A stretch of DNA of 64,000 nucleotides from assembly GCF_901709675.1 (NCBI RefSeq), contig NC_051100.1:6324001-6388000 (forward strand), in the 5' to 3' direction. The stretch comes from Syngnathus acus. Lineage: Eukaryota > Chordata > Actinopteri > Syngnathiformes > Syngnathidae. The position numbers and the translations under genes were made by a program. The notes beneath the pieces are model-generated. The model saw only the letters and a program-made list of their open reading frames with translations, ran no database searches and was not told the DNA's origin. Below are positions 19,898 to 30,599 of this stretch, piece after piece (the stretch's first letter is position 1; each line of letters opens with the position of its first letter).

Positions 19898-22800
19898 GTA
19901 AGGAAAAATATTTTAGTTGTTCTTTCCGTCTCATTTTATTTATATTTTTATTTATTTATTTATTTATTATTAATTTATTAAGCGATCGGCTTGATAGAGT
20001 TGGCTAGAATAACAGCAAAGCTTCTGGCTATGATCATCAATAACGAACATTTGTGTCGTCTTATTCCCCATGAGTTTTCTAACCATTTCTTTTTTTTTTT
20101 TCCATCCTCCTTCTACCTAACCCTTTTCTGTCAGACGTCAATGAGTGTGAAACAGGACAACACGAGTGCAGTGACTTTTCACAGTGTGTCAACACAGTGG
20201 GAAGTCATGCCTGCTTCTGTCTCAGTGGCTTCACGGGCGATGGAAAGAACTGCTCCGGTAAGTGTCAACTCCCCGTCCGTACACATTCAGTGCACAATAT
20301 GGCTCTTTTGATCCATAGTAACACTCTTAAGAGATTTCTCCATCTCCATTTGGGCTGCTTCCTTGACAATGTCCCATTTTGGATGAATTATAGACTTTGA
20401 TGAATGCCAAGTCCAAAATGGAGGATGCCATAACGTTGCCAGCTGCATAAACACACCCGGCTCGTTCACCTGCGACTGCCCTGTCGGCACGGAGGGTGAC
20501 GGCTATCGGTGCCGAGATGTAAACGAATGCGAGCTGAATTCCACCCTACCGCACAACTGCAGTGGCCGGGCTTTGTGCCTCAACACATACGGAGCCTACG
20601 ACTGCCAGTGCAGGGATGGATACCTGGGCGACGGCTTTGATTGTGAAGACATAGATGAATGTCAAGAGAACACCACTTGTAGCACAAATATGTCATGCAG
20701 CAACACCATTGGTTCCTATTCCTGTTTGTGTATTTTTGGTCTGGTGTACGACAAGGGCACGTGTGTGAATGAAGACACCTGCCTGAACGCAAGCTTCGTC
20801 TGCCATCCCCTCGCTGAGTGCCACCAATATCAGGGCTCCTTCTACTGTCATTGCAAAGACGGTTATCAAGGCGACGGCCGGGAATGCTCCGATGTGGATG
20901 AATGCGACCGATTCCAAGTTCCAGTATGCCCTGCTTTCTCATCCTGTTTCAATACCAATGGCTCCTACATCTGTGAATGTTGGGAAGGTTTTCTCGACAA
21001 TGGGACACACTGTCGTGATATCGACGAATGTGCAACGGGAAACTTCACCTGCCCGGATAACAGCACTTGCAGCAATGTCAACGGCGGCTACAAATGTCAT
21101 TGCGATTCGGGCTTCTTGAGCAACGGATCCAGATGTTTGGATATAGATGAATGCTCTCTGGGCTTAATTCGCTGTCCTAATTCCTCCAGCTGCCTGAATT
21201 CAGTGGGATCTTTCTTCTGTGAGTGTTGGCAAGGTTACCAAAGCAACAATAGTGACTGTGAGGATATTAATGAGTGCCAGAACAAATCCACCTGCCCGGA
21301 ATATAGCACATGTATCAACACTAATGGCAGCTTCCAATGTATATGCCATGCTGGATTTTCCTACGTCAACGACATATGCGTGGACGTCAATGAGTGCAAT
21401 GAAACGAATATTGAGGACATTTGCAACCATGGGCTATGCATTAATGCAATTGGATCTTATTACTGTGAATGCATTAGTGGATTTTTCAGTAATGGAACAA
21501 GATGTGTGGATGAAAATGAATGTTTAGACTCTCATAACGCAACGGTGTGTCCACCTCAGTCGACATGTGTCAACACCCCCGGTTCTTATCGTTGTCCTTG
21601 CAACGAGGGCTTTGTTCTCAACGGCACCAAGTGTCGGGATATAGATGAATGTCAAGGCCCAATTGTGAGCCTCTGCCCCGAGCACTCGTTTTGTAATAAC
21701 ACAGGGGGATCCTTCATCTGCGAGTGTTATCCTGGCTACTCTCCATCTCTGTTGGGTTGCGAAGATATCGACGAATGCAAATACAACACCTCCTGTCGCC
21801 TCGATCAGGTCTGCACCAATATTCCCGGATGGTACGACTGCGCTTGTCCTTTGGGATACCACGAGGAAGGGAACGCGTGCGTCGATACCGACGAATGCGA
21901 CGATTTACCTTGCCATCCCTTGGCACGGTGCTGGAACAGGCCCGGTTCTTTTTCGTGCCATTGCCCTCTGGGCTTTGCAGGAAATGGCTCATGGTGCGAA
22001 GATGTGAACGAGTGTGTCGCATTGAGCGATCCGTGCCAACCTGTTGCTCGCTGCCACAACACTCCAGGATCATTTCTATGTTCATGCAGACATGGCTTTG
22101 TGAGTATTGGAGACCGATGTGTCGACCTTGATGAATGCCAACAGGCCAATGGGCAGTGTCACTCTGCTGCCACCTGCTCCAATCATGTCGGAGGTTTTCA
22201 ATGTACCTGCAGTCCGGGCTGGAATGCAACCCGAGACAGAGGTCGTGGAAAAGGAGGATGTGTGGACTTTAATGAATGTGTGTCACCCGTGACATGTCCT
22301 GGGCAAACTTCTTGTACAAATCTGCCAGGGTCTTACACATGTTCCTGTCCAGAAGAAAATTTCCTCTGCAACATGATTCAGAATGGTTGGCAATATATTT
22401 ATGATTATTCATTTAGTTTTTGTTTTTGCACTGATCAACACTTTGAACTTCACCAACAGAGAGCAACCTGTACCCGTTTGGAGCCGAAGTTGGTGATGGA
22501 AGAATACACACGGAAACACAAGATGTCAATTCTCCATACATCAAACCGCCAATAGGTTTTCCATTCATGGGGAAATTATATGACAGAATTTATGTAAGTT
22601 TTCTGGGAGAGTATATGATGTGGAGTTGCAAGAAAAATTTGTGTGTGTGAAGCCTTTGGAATGACCTGGATGATTACAAACTGGAGGTATGTTCTGACCC
22701 ACATTTAACATGAGTTTGACTAGGACTGGTTTATTCTGGTTAATAAGGAACACACAGGTATGCTTCTGCATTCAATTGAGTCATTATGCAGGTTATAGGT

Positions 22801-25800
22801 AGCAATGATGATTTAAAAAAAAAATACTTTATTGATGTGTATTCTTTTTATGACTTTTTATGTAGTTGTATTAGTTTGACAAAACCATTTAATATCGGCA
22901 CTTAAAGTTCAGGTCACATTGTGCAAACAATTGAAGCACAAATCAAGGTCATTCCAAATGGTTCACATATTTTTTCTTGATACTGGAAAAGATTTCCCTT
23001 TACTCTTATACCTGGATTTAAAAATACCAAGGTTAAAATTCTAAATGAATTCTATTTTTTTTTTAATTGAAGTCTGTGGCTCTTTTCTTTTCTAGTTCTC
23101 TGATAATGGCCTTGTCCAGTTTCAGTCTGCTGCTGAGAATGAGCAGCATTTGTTTCCAGCTCCATTGGCCGCCCCCAGCTTTCCCACTGATATGAATGTG
23201 TCACTTTTGGCCGTGTTCTGGGATGACGTTGACCTCACACAAGGCCATGGCCGTTTGTTCTACAAGGTTAGATGTCATCCAGAGATGAATTTGAAAGAGA
23301 ATATTTTTATCTTGTATCTTTTTTTTTTCCAGGAATATCACGAGTCCGATATGGCAGATGTGTACTCCCACATAGTGTTCAATCGTACTGCCATTGATGT
23401 TTCAAAATTTGAGGGGCAGAAAGGGAATCCTGCTTTCACCCCTTCGTGGATACTCAAAATCACTTGGGACCATGTAATGGCTGTGTCTTACCAGAAGATC
23501 AATCAGTCAGAGGTAACATGATTGATTAATTGTATGACAAAATATTCCTAACCATGACGATAACTTTTTAGATATTCTTGAAATGAGACAAATAACTGAT
23601 ACACATACTAAAACACAAACTAATATCAGAAGCCTTGGAGTTAGTTGGCTGTTCACGTTTAACGTGTCTGCTCTACTGGAATTGATAGATTGAATTGAAG
23701 CGCCTCCTTGAGGCAGGCTCCACAAAAGCACGGCAGCTTAGTTTCTGTTGCAAACAATAATCGTCATCTGCCTAAAAAACACATTTTTATTTGCCTTAAA
23801 TATCTCCTCATAATGCTGACCACCTATGGGAAAATCAGCTACATCTTAATTTAAACAAATGGTCCCTGAAATAAAATTATTAACATATACAATCAATATC
23901 TGGATCTGTTTTCTAAAAAAAAAAAAAAAAAAGACATTATTTTTAGGAAATTTGGGAATCTGATGATATGCACTCTATAAATACATACGTATATGCTGAT
24001 GAACTTCTGCCATGTTTGTTTATTCCAGAAAAACACTTTTCAGTGTATTCTGGCAACGGATGGGGTACGATCCTTTGCCCTGCTGCAATACGGGGAGATG
24101 AGATGGGGTCCGGGCCAAAGAGAACATCACGATGCTCTTATCGGCTACATGACTGGGAAAAGCGTCCACAAGGAGCCCACTACTCCCCCAGAAAACATTT
24201 TCGGCCCAGGGGGAAGATACAGACCGCAACAAGTCAAAGGGCCCTTGGGGAAGTTAGGCCAGATTGTGTATGATTTAAGTGGACCTAATGAGTCTGAGGC
24301 AACGCCAGGACTTGCGTGCCAGGCATGGGCAATGAAGCAGCCTGATCCTGCTGACTGGACTCATGGCTTACCTTCATGTCACTGTACCCGTACCCAGGCT
24401 CTGGAAGATTTGTCCTTTCTGCAAGATACCGCTGAGCAAGGATCACAATTGAAGATTTTGAGGGGTCAGAGATGGGGTGCTGATGGGGGCCACTTCTTCC
24501 GCTCCATTTTGGCCAACAAATACGGAGCCGGAAAAAGATGCGTGTATGATCCGCAGGGGCCTCTGCTGGCGGGTTACAACGAGCGCTACTTCTCAAGACA
24601 AAGTACCCAGAAACATATTGGTAATATATATAATGACCACATTCAGTTTTTCTTTTTAGATTTGGGAGAAATTGACCATGAAATATTTTTATGTAAGCAT
24701 ACATATTATCTACTGTGCATTGGCCTCATTTCAAGGATTTCAAGGTATGTTTTCAATGTAAGAAAAGTAGAAGACGGTGCTGAAGTCTTTAATATAATAT
24801 ATATCGTTTATATAATATATAATTGTGATGAAGGACTTGCTGTATGACATCAGATTCATTCCTTCATTTTTCCATATACCTTTTGAGCAGGTCATATTCA
24901 ACAGCTGACTTTTTATTTGTTCTATTACTCTAATTTTGGTTTTCCTCCAGATGAAGACCTTCTGCCTTTCCAGTGGTGTTGCATTGGATCTCCTCTTTGC
25001 CACCTTTACCTCAAAAAGCGGCCAATCGACCGCTGCCAAGGCTACAATTGGGGCAGTCTGGATGGCTCCAAGCTAGGCAACACGGCAACCAATGGTGTCG
25101 GTAAGGGACTCTCTTCCTTGAAAAATACACACAAAAGAAAACTGTCAATGCCTCTCAAAGTAGCTGCAGACATTTTTATTTCGATGAAAAATATTAATGC
25201 ATAACCAGTGGAGTGGCTTGGAAATCATGTTCCCCCACAGCCCTGCACTCAGCAAGCATCGAGAACCTTGGAAATAAAAAATAATGCAGCACTGAAATTC
25301 ATTTGGAATATCTTCGTATTGAATTTGCACCTTTCTAACACTTATAAAACTCTTATCTAATTCCATGTCAAATCTTTTGTATTCATCCCCCCCCACCCCC
25401 CACCCAGCATTAGTATATGGCAGCCTCCATTTCATCACCTTTGACGGCACAAAGTACTCCTTCAAGGGATTAGGAGTGTTTGTGATAGTTCGGCTATCTT
25501 CCAACACTGGATCGAATATCTTCACCCTGCAAGGACAGACTGAGAGACTGCGCACACACCAAAAAGGGAGCATTAACTTCCCAGTGGTGGTACGCATGGC
25601 CGCGTTCCACCAGGGCATTGGCAAGGTCAGTGTGCAAGTTGTGCTGATGGAAAAATGACACCAAAATAAAGGAGACAAAAGTGTGGACTTGATCTATATT
25701 GGCTTGATTCTTGCAGATTGAATGGAGGTGCGCAGAGAAAGGAGAAGGACTGCGGTTGTTGATAGATGACGCCGACATTTTTGTCACTGTTGGTAACAGC

Positions 25801-28800
25801 TACACACCATTTACACATCGTTGTGGTGTATGAAATTGAAAGTGATGAGCTTTCTTCGTGTGATAAATTATCAGGTGTGGTGCACGTGGGGGAAAGAGAC
25901 TTTGCCGTGCGCTGTATTTCATTGGATCGCTGTGCAGCTTTGTACGCTGGTGGTCTGCATGTGCTGGTGTGGCGTGTGGAAGGCCACAACCAGTTGGCGG
26001 CCATCGTGCAAGTTCCTCAGACCTTTTACAACCGAACAGTGGGTCTCATGGGCCTCTGGAGTACTAACCGTTCAGATGACTTCCTCATGTCCGATGGCCG
26101 GCCGCTGTCCTCAGTAGATCGTAATCCGCCCTCAGAAGAGAAGCTGCATCTTTTTGGCTTATCCTGTGAGTGATTTGCAACAACAAAAAAATATATATAT
26201 ATTTGTGTCTATTTTGTAATGCCGTATAAACTGCGTGTGTAGGGGCAGTCCCACAACCAGAGCGCCTGCTGTTCTCTTCTTCTCCTCTGGATCCATTTGA
26301 ACCAATCTCTCTCAATGAATTACTGAGAGGCTTCAGTCCTGACGTGGTGGAGGATATGAGGAGAACCTGCCAAGGCAGCGTGCAATGTGTCCAAGACAGT
26401 CTTGCATCCGGCACATCTGACCTGGGACTTCAAACCCTGAATGCAGAGAAACAATACGAAAATTTAGCCCTAATATATGGTAAGATGTCTCAAGGAACAG
26501 TGTGCACAATTGGTTTATTTGTATATTTTATATATTATATTTATTATTTAGTATTGCAAAGAGTGGTCTCGCTGAAGCACCGTAGCATTCTCTTGGTTTA
26601 CCACTAGATGGCATTGAAAAATACATACACACTAATATTAAGTTTTGAGAATATTATTTCTCCTGTACTTTTGACTATATTGATGGATTGTGTCTGTCTG
26701 TTCTGTTAGGCAATACACCGCCCATAGTGACAGAACCGACACTGATCCACGCTCAGGTCAACACTACTGTCAACATACGAATTATCGCCCAGGATCCAAA
26801 TGGAGATCCTATTATTTATTCAATACTCTTTCCGAGACCCCCACAGGCCTCCATTGGCAGTGGTGAGACACACAAATACACAACTACACACACATTGGCA
26901 TATTTCTTACCCTTGATGAAGGATGACCTATATGCCTTGCTCATTTAGGCATAGTTTGGTACTGTCTAATTTTTCTGTTCTGTACTATGTACCGTATTTT
27001 CCGCACTATAAGGCGCACTTAAAAACCTCAAATTTTCTCAAAAGCCAACAGTGCGCCTTATAATCCGGTACAACCAATAAGAATGATTGGATTATTATTT
27101 TATTATTATTTTCAATTTTATTTTTTTATTTTATATTATTGATGAATTAATTAATTCCAATATTGAATTGGGATTCAATCGGACAACATGCTTTCTTTCT
27201 CTCTCCACTCCAGGTGATGGTTACTTAATGTGGACGCCTCTCAGCATCATGCCCGTCAAGCTAACTATTAAGGTCACAGATAAGCTGTCCAGCTCCCTGT
27301 TTACGCCAATTCTGCGACTCTGCAACTGCTTTAATGGAGGCACTTGTGTGTCTGACAACATTATTGAAAACCATCTACATGGAAAGTTCCAGGTAAGGTT
27401 TGGAGAGATGTCAATGTCTTGACTCCTCACGTATATTTGCCTCCAAAACAGTCAGACACATCTTCTATAATAAAATACAATAAATATAAATATATTTTTT
27501 TAAATTTTGATTATAAAAAAATCCTAATATGCACTTTATCACTCACGTCGTAGGTGTCAGGATGCCTATGCCCAAAAGGATTCAGTGGCAAGTTTTGTAG
27601 GGAGATTGCAAACCCATGTAAAGGTAAACCATGTTTCCGAGGAGTACAGTGTCAATCGGATTTAAAGAGCGGGACCTTCGACTGCGGACAGTGCCCGAAT
27701 AATACCGTGTCCAACGGGAAGCAGGGATACAAGTGCTTCGAGCATGGTTAGTCACAAATAAACGGCTACGCTAAAGTTCTCACAAGTATTTTAATTCCTC
27801 ATTCTTGTGTTTTCCTAGACATGTGCATGCCTCCTTTCACCTTCCCCTGCCACAAAGATGCAACTTGTTCCAGCACGAAACAAAACTACACCTGCGCATG
27901 TAAACCCGGCTTTGTCGGAGATGGATTCAATTGTACAGGTATGGAATACTTTGGAGAGAAATAATCCCGCCTTCACTAAATCTAATCCACTCACTGTGTA
28001 TGTACTAAAGACATAGATGAGTGTGCTGAGATGTCAACGTGTCCCAATGCCAAATTTGAGTGTAGGAACAAACCGGGATCTGTCGACTGCTTCTGCAGAT
28101 ACCAGAACGATAAGGACCCTGATGGATGTGGTATGTGGATATATTCATACAGTATGTCATCCTACGTAACACCATATTACCATGAATTTTTCCGAGATAT
28201 TAAATCCTTTTAAGTCCATTTTAACACACACACCGATATACTGCCACATTTTGTGGGCCCTATTTGTGACAACAATAACACCAATACATGAATTATCTTT
28301 AACTCCACAGGCGATTCTGCCAATCCTCCAGGTAATTATTTATATCGATTAATTGTAATACCAACATTTCCGTATTGGGTCAGAAGGTCATTACACGGGT
28401 GTGGATGTGTCTACAGGGGGTAATGTGTTCAATGTGTCTGTGGATTGGAGGAGGAACAGAGCTGATGGACTTAGGCAGGTGAGTGGCTCTGGCTAAAATA
28501 TGATCACTGGATGCTAACTAACATGCAACTATCTTACTTTGTTTTTTTTTCAGCTGGAAAACATTCTGTCCCTAGGCTTCCAGAATAAATTCTATAATGC
28601 CAGTAAGAAGAATCTAGCACAGAATTCCAGTCCACATCCAGTTGAGTATCGTATCAACGTGTCCAGTGACACACCTCACTGGTACATCAGAGATTACCTG
28701 GCCAGAGTCAGCAGCCACTATGACATCAGAAGCATAGATGTTGATGGTAAACACACACCACTTTTTGCCATATTTAAAATGTCCCATTTTTGTTTTATAA

Positions 28801-30430
28801 ATTTGAAGACAAGCTCAAGCCAGCAAAATAATCTTCCGCAAAATATCGCCATTCACTTTGTAAACATTGCAGACATACTATATTATTTTTCTGTAAGATC
28901 AACTGGACCGTAATATATCGAGTGCTGACTAAATATCTCTAAATTAAATTTGTATTGTGATGCTAGAGAAGAAAATGTATTGTTGAGGCTTTCCAACATG
29001 TTCCTCCCCACAGATCTGGATGAATGTCAGGCCAAGGAGGCGGCGTGTGTGCCCCCTGCCCTCTGTATCAACACTTATGGGGGCTACCGGTGTGTGTGCA
29101 ATGGCACAACTGACGTGGATAAAACACAATCCTGTGTATTAAGTGAGTATCGGGGCACTTTTTAAACGAGAACGACTCTGAAATGAATGAGATTCCATTT
29201 CATTTGAGACCAAATGCTGCGTTGTTGTCTCTTTGTTGAAGACTATTTGTATTTTAAATCTAGCAGATAGAGAAAACATCAACACAGACAACCTGGATCT
29301 TATATTGGGCCTGGTACTTGGCATCGGCATCCCCATGCTGCTTCTTCTGGCTGCACTGGCCTGTTTCTGCTGTTGCCGCAAAAAGACGGTGACTGGAGAG
29401 TAAGTCAACTCTTGACTATACCTGCAAATGACATTGGAGGGCTCTACAAGTTGTCTGCTGTGTAATGATTGGTGACCCCTGACCTAAATAAATAGAGTAT
29501 TGGTTCAAGTAAACATTTAAGCATGTAATAATAACAGATCAGATGTTGCAATTTCACATATAGTGTATATGAATAATTCTGTACGTTGGATTTAAATCCA
29601 TGCTGAAATACTTTTTATTGGCAGATTTGAGTATAATGCGTCATAGTACAACCTTGGCCCTCACATGTCTGTACAGATGTATGGAATCTGGGCCTGGTGT
29701 TAGAGGCACATAATCCCCACCATGACTGGCCTGCTTTATCTGTAGACTAGACCCTATGGATATAATGTAGGAGGATGGCACTAGTATTGTGGGATTACAA
29801 TGCTGGATTAGAGTGAGTCATGATATGTAGTGCTTTTGCATGAAATCATCTTTACATGTTTGCACTATGAGGACAACTGCCAACCCCCCATCTCATCTGC
29901 AAATAAAAACAACAATAAATCAGCTTTAGCTTAGAATGTCATTTTATTTTTATTCTTTAATTATCTAGGGTGGATTGTGCTTTAATATTGATGAGTTACT
30001 GAATAGGCCTTCTATTCAAACATTGCCATAAAGTGCTTGAGGTTATTGCCTGCCATATGTAAATTGTATTTCACATTGAACACGGAAAGACATCCAAATT
30101 ACACCGAGATGTCCCTCTTGGCCATAATTGAGGTCTAATAACGCTAGTTATCAGTATTAGTAGTTTTTAGAAGGTAATGACTCACATTGTACAAGTTGGA
30201 GATGTCAGCCTGTTGCCCATAAATGACAAGATTATTGTACTCTGAGAAAGTTATAGCTGCTATATGATTTTTTTTCTTTTCCTTTCAGTCTGCCTCACTT
30301 GTTAGCAGACAACGTACAGGAAGCAAACAATCCTCTGTCCTTCAACTACTCGGACCCGACTCTGCACTACATGACCCACTGCAGTCCCCGGATCATTGAC
30401 AACATCACACCACGGCAACACATCAGATAG
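17816..30430 (+). CDS. Large EGF-repeat/NIDO/AMOP/VWD transmembrane protein (MUC4-like C-terminal half)
   Basis: Predicted type I cell-surface or matrix protein of about 2563 residues from exon 17816 on. Exons: 17816-19897, 20135-20257, 20394-22385, 22460-22593, 23096-23266, 23333-23512, 24029-24620, 24951-25100, 25408-25625, 25717-25792, 25875-26165, 26243-26479, 26710-26862, 27214-27392, 27554-27746, 27819-27938, 28011-28130, 28311-28331, 28417-28478, 28554-28746, 29014-29142, 29267-29399, 30289-30430. Frame is kept throughout. Domains: 34 EGF modules (mostly Ca-binding D-x-D/N-E-C), NIDO, AMOP, VWD, an inter-domain region, four EGF-like modules, a possible SEA-like segment, one more EGF, a membrane helix, and a tail of about 55 residues. 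NIDO-AMOP-VWD-EGF-TM is the MUC4 order, but no Ser/Thr mucin tract is present. The donor at 22386 (GTTGGC) is weak and the least certain junction. The first coding exon is unresolved. No gene symbol is recognised. Confidence 0.9.
19937..19980 (+). repeat. (TTTA)n simple repeat
   Basis: A TTTA-rich tract in the intron after the first long EGF exon, slightly imperfect. Confidence 0.75.
20394..22385 (+). other. Second long EGF exon (16 modules)
   Basis: A 1992-base exon with 16 further EGF modules, from [12 protein letters not shown] to [11 protein letters not shown]. Many sequons (NxS/T) suggest heavy N-glycosylation. The 3' border is set by frame: the downstream exon needs phase 1, and G|GTTGGC at 22386 is the first site found that supplies it. 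Confidence 0.85.
22460..23512 (+). other. NIDO domain exons
   Basis: Three exons (22460-22593, 23096-23266, 23333-23512) read a NIDO domain. It starts at [12 protein letters not shown], continues through [19 protein letters not shown] and [11 protein letters not shown], and ends with [13 protein letters not shown] is the extracellular domain found in nidogens, SNED1, alpha-tectorin and MUC4. The domain runs on into the start of exon 24029 ([17 protein letters not shown]). Confidence 0.85.
24029..25100 (+). other. End of NIDO plus AMOP domain exons
   Basis: After the NIDO end, exons 24029-24620 and 24951-25100 read an AMOP domain. It has the Cys-rich core [21 protein letters not shown], then [20 protein letters not shown], and a [12 protein letters not shown] segment ending CQGYNWG. 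AMOP is associated with adhesion proteins such as MUC4, SUSD2 and isthmins. Confidence 0.85.
25408..26165 (+). other. VWD domain exons, GDPH replaced by GSLH
   Basis: Exons 25408-25625, 25717-25792 and 25875-26165 read a VWD-type domain. The entry is [20 protein letters not shown] and the end is [16 protein letters not shown]. Mucin and VWF relatives usually carry GDPH at the entry, where an Asp-Pro bond can self-cleave. Here neither the Asp nor the Pro is present. The aligned frame is otherwise typical. Confidence 0.8.
26992..27070. mobile_element. Short MITE copy related to 8096-8404
   Basis: About 79 bases with inverted ends (ACCGTATTTTCCGCACTATAAGG versus CCTTATAATCCGGTA). They match both ends of the 8096-8404 element, in opposite orientation. 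It lies in an intron of the EGF/AMOP gene. Confidence 0.7.
28311..28331 (+). other. 21-base microexon
   Basis: Between a CTCCACAG acceptor and a GTAATT donor, 21 bases of phase 1/1 add seven residues (GDSANPP). It sits between a CB-EGF module and the possible SEA-like segment. Skipping it would keep frame. Confidence 0.7.
28417..28746 (+). other. Possible SEA-like segment
   Basis: Two exons (28417-28478, 28554-28746) read [19 protein letters not shown] and a following stretch ending [11 protein letters not shown]. The position next to the membrane, between EGF modules, suggests a SEA-like fold. No GSVVV cleavage motif is visible, and the assignment is by context only. Confidence 0.35.
29267..29399 (+). 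other. Transmembrane exon with NAGNAG acceptor
   Basis: Encodes [18 protein letters not shown], then a Leu/Ala-rich run and CFCCCRKK, a single membrane helix followed by basic stop-transfer residues. The acceptor reads TAGCAG, so the exon could start at 29264 or 29267, adding or dropping one codon. Palmitoylation of the CCC cluster is plausible (inference). Confidence 0.85.
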
Positions 30431-30580
30431 CACATGCTGAATTTACACAGCATGTTTTTGTTACACTTTTGAGACCTACCAAAAATACATTGCACATAGA
30501 CATGCAAAACATACCAGAAGCACTTTTCAAGCAGTTGTTTTATACTGGAGAAGAATGACTTATTTATATTGTGAACAACA

Positions 30581-30586
30581 AATAAA
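30581..30586 (+). terminator. Poly(A) signal of the EGF/AMOP gene
   Basis: AATAAA about 150 bases after the stop codon at 30428-30430. It is the first signal on this strand. Confidence 0.7.
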
Positions 30587-30599
30587 TCTGAGCGACTTT

